DNA of 64,000 bases. Origin: Trebouxia sp. TZW2008. Its lineage: Eukaryota; Chlorophyta; Trebouxiophyceae; Trebouxiales; Trebouxiaceae. Positions within the stretch are counted from its first letter, which is position 1; the number at the start of each line of letters is the position of its first letter. Of the stretch, positions 11,001 through 22,500 are shown in pieces. Below the pieces are notes generated by a model, which searched no databases, was not told the origin of the DNA, and saw only the letters and a list, made by a program, of their open reading frames with translations. The translations under genes were made by a program, and so were the position numbers. The stretch spans positions 1 to 64,000 of the forward strand of contig BDIU01000334.1 of assembly GCA_002118135.1 (NCBI GenBank), in the 5' to 3' direction.

Positions 11001-12496
11001 TTGCAGTCTTTGCTCTTGCCGGCTTCTTTCATATGCTCAAGCTCAGACCTTTTCAGTTGTCAGCTCTGCATGGCATCATTATTATTGCACAATTTCATTC
11101 CTGTAATGAAGCAATTTATAGTGCTATGTGTGCAATTTGATGTGGGCCGTACAGTCAGGACAGTATACATTGACCGCCCAATGCTTGTTTTGTTATACTT
11201 GCACAGTTCAGTAGTTGTCCATATCTAGTGCCAGGTGCACAATGGAAAACAGTAGAAGCAATACAATGCAGGTCAACGCAGGTCAAATGTAAGTCACTTG
11301 CATATTGTTTACAGGCCAGGCGCTGCAGACTATTCGCCTTCTTTTGACTTGCGTGGTGGTTGGGCATATGATCAGCTAAGAGTGTTGACCGGGCGAGACA
11401 TGCGAATCATGACACAGCTTGACGAAGAACAGAAGGATGGTCTTATGAAGCGCCAATTCTGGAACCCGGTGTGTATCTGTACAAACAGCATTGCTTTACA
11501 TGCGAGGCTGTATGTGAGAGAGTGCGCACAGCTTGACATAACCTGTTGCTTTGCTGTGAGCAACAGTGACACACCAATCTGTCAGTGCACTCAGCTTGTC
11601 ATATCTTGTTGCTGTGCTGTGAGCAACAGTATTGTATCAGTCCACCAATGCACTCAGCTTGGCATATCCAGGGGTCTTTGCTGTGAGAAACAGTGACATA
11701 CCACTCTGTCACGGCACACAGCCTGTCATATCTTGTTCCTGTGCTGTGAGCAACAGTATTGTATCAGTCCAACAATGCACTCAGCTTGGCATATTCTAGT
11801 GCTTTGCTGTGAGGAACAGTGACATACCACTCTGTCAGTGCACACAGCTTGTCATATCTTGCTGCTCTGCTGTGAGGGACAGTATTGTATCAGTCCCCCT
11901 ATGCACTCAGCTTGGCATACCTTGTTGCTTAGCTATGATGTCCAGTATCATCTCACTCTCTCAGAGCACAGCATGGCACGTCTTGTAGCTTTGCTGTGAG
12001 GGATAATAACACAGCACTCATTCAGTGCACACAGCTCGGCATATCTTGTCACTCTGCTGTGAGAAGTAGTAACATACCAGCCTTCCAAGGCACAGCTTGG
12101 TATATCTTGTAGCTTTGCTGTGAGGAACAGTAATGCCTCTCTCAGTGCAAATGGCTTGGCAGATGTTATTGCTTTGCTGCCAGGAACAGCGACGTACCAC
12201 TGCTCCACAAGCATGTATTTGAAGTTGGGGGATTTTGTGCCAGAGCCTGATTGAACTTGCTCCAGCAATCAGTCTTTGCAGTCATGCTCTGATTGCCCTT
12301 TGCTAGCAGCTCAAGCTATGCAGAGCACATTTCAGCCAATCAGTCAGAAACGTGTTGTTTGATGCTGCAGCGTGAGACCGATGCAGAAATGGATAAAAGA
12401 TACTCAGCTGAAAGCTTTGAAACCAGCGAACTCAAGGACAGAGTTGCGGATATGGCAACGCAGATTTATCATTCAGCTCGGCAGCAATACGGCTAG
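8077..12496 (+). CDS. S1 RNA-binding-domain protein, pTAC10/PAP3-like
   Basis: Exons read as 8283-8561, 8660-8748, 9545-9648, 9968-about 10052, about 10134-10224, 10897-10944, 11315-about 11468 and 12371-12496. A first exon at 8077-8167 is possible. The N-terminal part has DDWLPETDDWMTVTNKSYRN and FDETLEESIVPADMQFWF. The exon at 9545 gives an S1 fold signature: GQEFTGTIRKIMLHHGALVD followed by IGAQHDA. Later come THFNDWTPDAIR, SDVRIRIHR and FPLIAELAQPELRVML. The C-terminus is TSELKDRVADMATQIYHSAR, and the stop is at 12494-12496. One S1 domain followed by an RIH...FRFP segment resembles PAP3/pTAC10, a subunit attached to the plastid-encoded RNA polymerase, but this is similarity by memory. An Arg/Ser-rich start would suit plastid import. 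Phase between the exons ending near 10052 and starting near 10134 does not close, so a border or base is wrong there. Confidence 0.55.
8890..9545 (+). repeat. About 44-bp tandem array of splice-acceptor-like units
   Basis: At least eleven diverged units built on tgtgcagacaaacaccttt and tgggctgcaa, spaced 40-60 bp. The last unit contains the acceptor (ctatgcag) of the S1-domain exon at 9545. Two units near 9345 and 9443 also carry the first 40-50 bases of that exon. Translated open frames across the array are Cys-rich artefacts. Confidence 0.85.
9630..9945 (+). repeat. About 70-bp tandem array of donor-side units
   Basis: Five decaying copies of the S1 exon's 3' end plus donor (agcacagcatgacgcgtaag) start near 9634, 9706, 9779, 9848 and 9914. 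Only the first has an intact GTAAGT donor. Confidence 0.75.
10285..10465. mobile_element. SINE/LINE-tail-like dispersed repeat, copy 1
   Basis: About 170 bp resembling 22440-22635. Shared blocks include tgtata-cggacct, gttggagaca, tgtacgta and gcttgctgagcctg-ctagc, and both copies end in a short tandem repeat (here gaatgaatgaacgaacg). A dispersed unit with a simple-repeat tail is typical of non-LTR elements. It sits in an intron of the S1-domain gene. Confidence 0.45.
11510..12195 (+). repeat. About 62-bp tandem array in the last intron of the S1 gene
   Basis: Around eleven units spaced 60-65 bp, each with ttgctgtgagcaacagt, then acatacca, then cagtgcacacagcttg and catatcttgt. Identity declines towards the 3' end. 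It fills most of the intron before the terminal exon at 12371. Confidence 0.9.
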
Positions 12497-13567
12497 TCTT
12501 GACGGCAATCACATGGGCTGGTTTGACATGCTGCCAACACCTTGTTGGCTGCACAACTTGGCACAAATTCAACACTTTGACACTTGTCAGCCTTGTATTT
12601 CGGCTGCTGGCTGCAAAAGCAGAAGACGAAATTGAGAGCCTTGATCAACGAATGCTACAGCGGTGACATTGCTCATTCAGCAATTCCATTCAGTCTATAC
12701 CAGGGCAGCAAAAGGCCAACGTCAGCGTGCTCAAGGACACAAGCTCAAAAGGAGTTCATCTTGATTACCAGACCTGTCAGCGGTCAAGATAGTGTTATGT
12801 ACCATAGGACTTGATGAAAGTCAACATCATTGGTTCATGTGCATAGCATCTGATGATGTGACAATTGCTATAGGTGCGTTTCTCTGCACGTGTGAGGCAC
12901 CTCACTGCATGCATGTTGATGGCCCTATTATCAAGGGTGGCTATGCTTGTTATGTAGCAGATGCAGCACATGTTCATTCATTTCGCAAGCGTTGCTGTTG
13001 CCTGCTGTTCCACGTACAGCCTGTTTCCTTATTGTGTACACATGTGTCACTGATCCCCTGAGCACCGTTTGATGTGACATCAAGCAACGCACACGGAACT
13101 TGGCACTTTTGCGAAAAGCATAATGTTTTGATTTTGATGCATGCCAGAACGATACTGCATGTCAGCTAAAAAGGCACCGTCAGCATAGAAGCTGGCATTG
13201 ATTGCAAACAGTTGTCGTTTGGCTGCATCATTTGTGCAGTTGACTGCATCGGCAGGGCAATTGTTAGCTGACCCATTACTCATGTTGTCACGAGCAAGGC
13301 AGCCCTGTAAACCTGACGTCAACCTTGACGTACTGTGCCTTACTCAGGTCGTGCGATCTCGTTCGGGCCAACATGCTAAGCGCATCTTCCTGCGATCGGC
13401 TGTGCAACTTTTTGCAAACCCGTTGACGCTTGCAGCTGACTCGGATCGCACAGATACGTAGGCACTATAGCTACGCGTTGCCAGCAGGGATCTTAAACAG
13501 GCACAATTTTGAGACCTGCGGGCTAAGTATTGCCAAAAGCGTACAGTAGAAGTGGAAGGCCATAAGC
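12497..13567. other. Intergenic region upstream of lipase gene AB
   Basis: It lies between the S1-gene stop and the AB start codon and should include the AB promoter. Several short open frames exist, but none has supported splice sites. No repeat array is evident. Confidence 0.5.
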
Positions 13568-16500
13568 ATGGCGACCAGCGCCAGGAACACGGGCCAGGAG
13601 CACGGCGAAATGCAGCATTTGGGAAGTCCAATCCTGAGCAAGATCCAGCAGGCATTCATGTATATTAGAAGCATTGCACTTGGAAAGGCCCACGAGGAGT
13701 TTTCGAGCTTTCGAGCTGTTGATGGTAAAGCATTTCCAACTGCTTTTCGCTTTCAGGTATTTCTGTTCAGTACAATGCAAGTGTGATCTGAACAAGTGTG
13801 ATCTGAAGGTGTGCGGAACTCTTCCCTACACATTGGATGGGACAAAACTCAGGCTCGGCTTGTCATCTCTGCCAAGGTGAGATGGAGTCCTCTTGCAGGT
13901 TCTGCCATTACCTGCCTCTGCTGGCACATGCAGCTCTGCTTGCATTGCATTGCTTTGCACCGCATACAATTGCACATGACACCTGTTGCATCTGCATGCT
14001 TTTGTGTGCAAATAATAACAGGTCAGCAGGCAGCGTAGCATTGCGTCATCAAATCTGTCTTTGGCCCATGAAGTTCACGCTGCAGTTGTTACCTGATAGT
14101 CTGACTCTGATCAATGATTCTGTGATTTCCAGTGGGTTGGATGCCGCAGCTAGTATCTGATAGGCTTGCTCTAATCAGTGAGTGTACATTGCAGTTGATA
14201 CCTGACAGTCTGACTTTGATCAATGAGATGAAAGAAGGCAAGATGGAAACAGCGTCCTGGTTGAAACACTTGGCAGCCGGGGCTCAGATTGAGTCACATT
14301 GTTTGAGCGTGTTTGAGTCTTTCATCAAGGCAGACAATGGACGTCCTGGCCTCAAAGCAGTCATTGACAACATGACAGGTGCTGTCTCATGGCTTCATGC
14401 TGTTGCTGTGAGTGAGCTGTGGTTCCATTCACGCTGGCAAGGGCATCAGCAATCATATGTCAAGGCAATTGTGATGTTTCGTTGATCTGTACAAGCACAG
14501 ACTGTCAACCCATGCGAGGCAGTGGTGGAACAGTTTCATCATCATTGCGGACAGTATTGCTACTCACTTTGTCAATGCTGAATCTCAAGCAGCCTGACTG
14601 CTTGCCCTGATGATGTCAGGCCGGCATACTTTTGAAGACTGTCACACCTTGCCTATTGAGCAGAACACAATGAGAAGCCCTGACATGCTGCCTGCATTGC
14701 TAGGCATATTGTACCAAGGCGCATTGTGTGTGTGTGGGGGGGGGAGGGGCAGCATGTGTGTGTGTGGCAGCAAAGCTAATTAGCGCACACTGCACACCAT
14801 TCAGCGTGGTCTGCACTGCAGGACACCACGCTTTGTGTGTATGGGGTTCTGTACTGGAGGTCTGCTGACAACTGCAGTGGCACAACTTAAAATCCCTGAC
14901 ACCTTGCCTGTGTTACAGGGCATGTGGCACCAAGGCGCATTGTCTGTGTGGGGTTCTGTATTGGAGGGTCACTGACAACTGTTGTGGCGACATGGGCTGC
15001 AGTACAGTACCCAACGGCAGATGTGCGCTGCATCTCCTTTGGTGCTCCAGCTGTTGGCAACCCAGCCTTCACTGTGGCCTTCAAGTAAGCATATTTTCAT
15101 CGCTGACCTATTTGTGTCTGACGCTTCCCTGTGTAGCGCCTGTATAGTTTGTATAGAGCTTTGTGCTGGCATACTGGAAGCAAGAGGAATGCAAGGTAAG
15201 GCTTTAGTCTGCCAGCAAGTCCCCCCTTCGAACACCAGGACGCAGTATTGACAGTCTAGCTGTTGGGCTAAGTTGCCAGCATGAACTCCTGGAAATGCCT
15301 GCTCTTGCTGACATGTTACACAACAAGACCATCTGCAAGTGTGGTGTCTGCTGTCAGCAACCCAGCCTTCACAGTGCCCTCCAAATAAGCTATCAATCAT
15401 CTGTCAGCAAGCTCTGTCTTGAAGTCCTTACCAACTTTAAATTCCAGCTCTTGTCACAGCCTGCATGACTGTGACAGCTACAAATTTCATGAGCAAACCA
15501 GCAGGCTGTGCTACTACTAGCATGACTGTTGAGCTGTGCTGGCAGGAACTCTCTGGGAATTGCCTGCTCCTGCTTACATGTCATGTTGTGGTGTTGTGGG
15601 TCAGATCAGTCTGTCTGCACAATGGCTCACCACTTGTTCAAGCAGTTCAAGCACTTTATACGCACAGTGCCTTTGTTGCTTCTTGGAGCCTTAAGACATA
15701 ATATGTGTTTCTTCAAATGTGAGACACATAAGCAGGCAAACAAGCAAAGTTCATGCTCTCAGGCAGCTCAACAGCACATTATGTCAAACTCATGCATCTT
15801 ACAGGTGGTTGGTGGGGATCAGCTACAGAGTCATGTTCAAGTGTAACCCAATGCCCACATCAGAGCACAGAGCAGGCAAAGCATGCACTGAAGCCTGTGC
15901 ATGGCACTGTGTGTGCATGTGACAAGGCGTGCCCTGTCTTGTCATCCCTGGTGCATGCACAGGTGGCTAGTGGGGATCAGCTCCAGAGTCATGTTCAGGC
16001 GAGGTCCAACCCATGCTTTGAGTACAGAGCAGGCAAAGCATGCGCTGAAGCATGTGCATGGTGTTGTGAACAAATGTGGCGAGGGTGTGTCCTGTTCTGA
16101 TCTCCCTATTGCATGTACAGGTGGCTGGTGGGGATCAGCTACAGAGTCATGTTCAGGCGAGATCCAATCCCAGCTCAGAGTACAGAGCTGGCAAAGCATG
16201 CACTGAAGCATGTGCACGGCGCTGTGTATATCTGCGGTGAGGGTGTGCGTCCTGGCAACCAGCCAAAAGCTAGCTTTGGTCAGGCTGACTATGCGGACCA
16301 CTCTGCACAAGCCTACATGGGGGCGCTGAATGTCAACTGCAAGCGGCAACTGGACAGAGAGAAGTCAACAGGCATGCTGTCTGTCTTTTGCTTGTCACCT
16401 TTTTGCAAGCTCATGCTTCTGTATGGCATGGCAGAATATTCAAAAGCAGTCTGCACAGCTTGACTGGGGACGCTGCATGTGACCTACAAGCAGCAATTGG

Positions 16501-19500
16501 ATGGAGAGAAATCTTGAAGCAACTCTGATCAAGCCCACTCAACTTTTGCATGGCATAACTGACCAATTGTGGTCCACTCTGCATACGCATACATGGGGGC
16601 CATCAGTGTGAACTACAAGCGGCAACTGGATGAAGAGAAATCTACAGGCATTTCTGATCAGGCTCACTCACCTTTTGCATGGCATACCTGACCATTTGCG
16701 GACCACTCTGCACACGCCTACACGGGGGCAATCAGGGTGAAGTGCAAGCGATCATTGGACCGGGGAAAGTTTGCAGGCATGCTGTTTTGATTCTGTCAGG
16801 CGTATCAGCTGTGTTTTGTTTGTCTTGCCAGACATTTTCGTTTTGTATGGCAGAATATTCACATCATTCTGCCCAGGCCTTCGTTCGCCTCTCCTTGGTT
16901 GTATGAGAGGATGACTTGCTGAAATGTTAATGACTTTGATGTGCTCTGTGCCGGTTGTTTCAGCCCCTTGGGTCCTTGAGCACAAAACAAGTAGCACACA
17001 GCATGTTAGGGGAATGGCAAGGCTCGACAGACGCTGCTCCTGGATCAACATATGCAGGCAAAATAATCCCTACGTCAATGCATTCATCGCTCCTCTGCTG
17101 GTAGCCCCAGGTCTCCAAGTCTCCCGTGTGCAGTCAATATAGGCACTGCTTTCACGTCTTGCAAGCAAAGTTGCATGCGCATTCCCAGACCCTTTGAGAA
17201 GCAAGGCATGCTTCTGCCTGCTTGGCATGGGCATTGGTATTGCAATGCATACTTGCTTGTGTTACATGACAGCTAAAACCCGCTTCAGAGGTATTTTGTA
17301 GCGCTGTCAAGGCAAGCAACATGTCAGCTCAACCGGCCTGGTCATATGTCAAAGTGGCATTCGCTCAAGAAGGCCAGCGTTATGATAGTCTTTAGCAGCC
17401 ATCGTCAAGTGATACAAAGCGAGACTTATCCTTGATGCATTCCTGAGCACTGATCTAGTTCTTGCATGTACAGGTGGCGCATGTCGAGCCAAAATTGGAA
17501 CTAGGTGTGTGTTGCAATGCCCGAGGGAGGCCTGCAAGCGGAGAAAGGCAGAGAAAGCTGCAAGGGCAGCTGCTGCAGCAGGAGCACAGGGCGACTTGAC
17601 CCAGCCTGACTCACCGCCTGCTGAGCCACCAACTGCTGACTCAGCACCAGCTGCAAACACGCTCACGCCTCAGCTCTCCATGCGCGAGTCCATCAGCAGC
17701 ATGGATGACAGCCAGGACGGCGAGATTGACCTGAGTCAAGAGTCAACAAGTCAGTGACCTCAACTGCTATCCTTGTTTTCAGGGTTTGTGCCTGCCTGCC
17801 TGTTGTGGTTTGTGCCTGCCTGAAGCACTCGTCCTCAATTTTGATACTGTCCTGCCATGCTCCTCTACTCCTCAGGAAAGTACAATCCTGAAGAGTATGG
17901 CCCCAATCTTGTTGTGCACAACTAGCACTTGGATTTGACAAGTGGGCATTGGGGCACACAACCATACTCATATTGGATCTCTGCATTGCTTTTTGTCATG
18001 GGCCCTGCCATGCTATGCATGCTATGCTATCTTGCAGCAGCTGACATAATGGCCTTGATGATGTAGGTCTGACATCGTACATGAGAGCTGGCATGGGCAG
18101 CTTGGTGTCAGACACAGCATGCCTCAGTAAGGCTGCTCTCAGCACCACAGCCAGAGCGTTCAGGAAGCTGGGCACTAGATCTACCCACTCCACCCCATCA
18201 GCGCACACTGCTGCTGACGATCTCCAACGCATGTCAGTCAACAGCGAGAACAACCTGGACAGGGCCATGTATGGCGTGAAGTATGATGCTGACATAGCAT
18301 CTGGCAAAATTCCGCTTTCCAGCGCTCTGAACCCAGCTACAGCATCTGATGCTGTGCCTTCAGATGCAGCACCAACGCAACTGATAGCGCAGCAGCAGGC
18401 GTGTGAGGACATCTTTGCATGTCAGCTACAGAGCGCTATGCCTCCCAGCATTGAGGAGAGGTGCCCAGAGGTTGCGGCTGCTGGAGGGATGTTTCATAAG
18501 CTTATGGTTGACAGAGGGCTGGATACTGAGGACAGTGACGTGTACAAGCAGTCCTTGCCTGAGCTGGTCAGAATGACGCCAGATGCCAAGGGAGCAATCT
18601 CAGGTGGTCGGTTACAGCCAAGTCACTCAGACCAAGCTACAGGCAGCCAGTCTGCTGCTGCTGCTGCTGCTGCTTCTGGAGGTGGTGGCAGCGGCACCGG
18701 TGGTGGTGGCAGTGGTGGTGAAGATCCTTTTGCTGCCAATGAGGCCTTTTCAAATTCAGACAGGCCACAGCAGAGCTTTGACATGAATGCGGCGTTGCAC
18801 ACCAGTTCAAATCAGGGTGAGAGCACAGCGCGCACAGTGTACGGTGGTGAGGCAGGCGAGCAGTGGGTGGGGTCACAGTCGCCGGATCGAGTGGCCACAG
18901 CTGGGGTGGCGGTGGCCGCTGAAAATGAAGCTGCAGCACAGGCACACGATGTTGGTGCTCTGCAAAGGCTTGAAGAGGGCCCTGACAGAAACAGTTTTGG
19001 TGAGGCTTTGCCAGCCATACCCATGCTTTGACTTGCACCCTCTGCTGCATTCACAAGCGCTCATTTCTCTGTGCGTCCCGCAAGCAATTGGCTAGTATAG
19101 CAGCTGCTGCATTTGGGCATGGGCCATGTCAGCATGAAGTGGTGTTCTGCTCACAGCAACTGCATTGCAACTGACACATTCCTGGCTGCTTTTCCCCCAC
19201 GCTGCAGCTTGCTTTCTGCACAATTGTGCTGGCTTTTTGCATTAACTGAAGGATCCTGAGTGACTCATTGGGTTCTCTGCATTTGCAGAGGATGCGAGTC
19301 AGGGACAGCCGTCCGCCCCAAGACTGACTCGCCAGTTCAGCCTGGCAGACAGAGACAGCGAAGGCATTGACCAGAAGGACCTGCAGAACCTCCAGAAGGT
19401 CAGTTCTGCCTGTCCTTGTCTGCTGATGAAAAAGGTGCTGATCTGTGTAACCCACTTACTTTGATGCCTGGGGTACATGGACTTTGACAAGTCATATCAC

Positions 19501-22500
19501 AGCAGGTCAGTTCATACGCCCTAGACTTAATGGTGGTGTATGCAGCTGACAGCGGCATGCTTCTTGAGTTCTCTGCTCCACCACATCTGTATGTAAGTAT
19601 TGTCCAAGACGAGTTCTATCACACATGAAAGATCTCATTGTTTCACAGCGTAAGAAAGTGCAGGGTTGCTTTTCTGCCAATTTTTTGTCGATATTCATGT
19701 TGCCTCCACTGCTGTTCATCCATGCGACAGACGCATTATGTGACAAAAGCAGGAAACCCCAAACACACAGATTTCAACGGTCATTTGACCCTGTCATTCT
19801 GCACTTTGCCTGTTGACATGTCACTGATGAGGTAGGTGACATGTCATGCAGGTGCTGGTGGTGGGCAAGATTAGTCAAGCTGCCATACTAGCAGCAGCTG
19901 CCTATAGGAATCATGAAACCTTCAAGCGCCAGACTGGCATCAAGAACTGCCGCCTGATTTATGACAGGGAGCAGCATGATACAAAGGTGACTGTTCCTGT
20001 CTGCATGCTCCAGTCAACACTTTCTTGCTTTGACTGTCCCATTGAGACCTTGAAGCACAGCTGATCACATATCATTGCTGTTCTGATGGTTTTGTGCTTT
20101 GTAATGATGGCGTCCATACCATGCCACAGCGGTTTTTGCCTGGTCTTAGCTGAAGCTCTCATACTTGTTGACATGGGTTGTGACTGCTTGCACCCGGTGT
20201 CTGCGTGCATGCTTATGGCCTGCAGGGTTCAACAAAATCTGAAGTATACCCTGGCATTTGTAGCCATGATCACTTGCTTCCGTTATGTATGTTCAAGATC
20301 ACAGTGTCAAAACCACTTGCACATGCTGCAGGTTCATGTGGCATGGCTGGCGGGAGGCACAGCCATCTTTGCGTTCCGGGGCACAGCGAGCAAGCAGGAT
20401 GGGCTGCAGGATGTCAAGATCTTCAGTCGCAATGTGGACTACCTCCAGGAGCTCTACCCTGGCGTCAAGGCCCACCTAGGTAACCCCCCCCTCCCACTGG
20501 GGGGCCCCCGACCCTTTGTTCAGAAATTATTTATGCAGCTTATATCAAGGACAGCATCTCCTTCTTGGCTCATTTCATGCGGTTGAACCTGGCACAGCTC
20601 ACATCCCATATAGATATGTATGCACACAAAATGCTGTTGCAGCACGCAGAGATGAAGCCTCCGTCGCGTGATCATGCTAACAGATGCCATCAACCGCCTG
20701 TTTGTGACTGTTTCACAAGAACACTGCTTAATGCAGGGTTTTTGCAGCAGTTTGCTGCTGTGTGTCATCCGGACAGAGCTGAAACCAACATGGCAGCAGT
20801 GCTGAAGGAGCTTTCAGGTGGAGAGGTTCCCAACAGGGTCATCTGCTGTGGCCACTCCCTGGGAGGAGCCCTTGCCACCCTAGGTATGCTGAACTGAACT
20901 GAGCTGTGCTGTGCTGTGCTGTGCTGTGCTGTGCTGTGTTCTGCTGTGCTCAATAGGATGAGACCTCCAGCAGGGTCATTTGCTGCGGCCACTCTCTGAG
21001 CCCTTGCCACGCTGGGTGCACTATATGTTGTGCTATGCCATGCTGTGCTATGCCTTGCTGTGCTATCCCATGCTGTGATATGCCATGCTGTGCTATGCCC
21101 GGCTGTGCTGTGCCATGCTGTGCTGTGCCACACTGCGCTGCGCCTCGCTGTGCTGCGCCTCGCTGTGCTGTGCTGTGCCATGCAAAGTCATGCATGTGCT
21201 GCTTGCATGACGATTGCCTTGACTGGCCCCTTCACTAAGTATACGCAAGAATGAAGTTTTGAATGGTGGTTGTTGGCACAGGTGCTGCCTGGGCAGCTCT
21301 GGAGTATCCAGATGCTGACATCCGGTGCATCACCTTTGGGTCCCCGCGCGTGGCCAACAAGGTGTTTGGCAAGGCCTTCAATGCCCTGGTCGGCACTTCA
21401 CTGCGTCTGGTCCACGGCTTTGACCCTGTACCCTCCCTCCCACCCTCCCTCCTGTAAGTCTTTCAGCTGCTGTTGCTTGGCGCACTGATCATGCAGTGGT
21501 CAGGACTTTGAGCAATCAGACAAAGTTACAACCTCAATGTTACATCATTCATTTTGTGTAGATTATCATGAGTGTAATTGTATGTTGAAAGTTGTGAGTA
21601 CATTGCCATTATCTCTGTCTTTATCTAGTGCATCGAAATTGTGCAGGCACAAGCATGTGCCAGGCGTGATCCACATCAAGAGGGATGATCTGCTGCTGAA
21701 GCATTGTCCCTTGTACATCATGCTGCGATTCTGCATCAGCAATCACATCAGTCAGCCCTGGGCTGCTGCCATATTCTGTTTGCACGGTATTGCAGGTACA
21801 AGCATGTGCCAGGTGTGATTCACATCAAGAGGGATGATCTGCTGCTGAAGCATCGACCCTGGTACATCATGTTGCGCTCCTGCATCAGCGACCACGGCAT
21901 GCTAAAGTACAGCAGCGGAGTGTACAAGCACATGCCGGGCGGCTTAGAGGCCCTCCCGGCCTTCTTCGCCCCTAAACCAGTCACCAAGATGTGCGAGACC
22001 ATCTGCAAGGTCACCAAGCGGGGCAAGGTTGCTAGTCAAGAGACGCCTGATGGTGAGCATGCATCACTTTATGCGCAATGAAGGGTATCAATGGGTTTGC
22101 ATGGTGAATGAGATCTGCAGCGCCATCACTGAGGTTTGGACTGAGATCTCACACACAGCGGGGCAAAGTTGCTGGCCAGGAGACACCTGATGGTAAGCAA
22201 GTATCGCATGCCATGCATGCAAAATCCAAGCAGTGCATGCCAGTCGGGAAAGACTTGATGGTAAGCATGCTGACTGCATGCATGTAGCAATTGAGTAGTG
22301 CATGTTGCTTGGGATCTGCAATGTGATCACTCCCCCTCTGAACGACAAATCTGACACAGCAGGGGCAAGATTGCCAATCAGGAGACGCCTGAGGGTATGT
22401 ATGCATGCAAGGTCATGACGCTGCCCACTGTGGCAGTCAACTGTATACAAGGACCTCTCCGTCCTCCATGTGCAATGTAATTGGTTTAGGTTAGCACATG

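Noticed and set aside
11510..12195. CRISPR-like regular spacing
   Set aside because: The units are contiguous and diverged with no unique spacers, and the context is a eukaryotic intron.
20765..21195. Long His/Ser/Thr-rich or Cys-rich open frames on both strands
   Set aside because: They come from the TGCTG pentamer and related decamer repeats, which are open in several frames.
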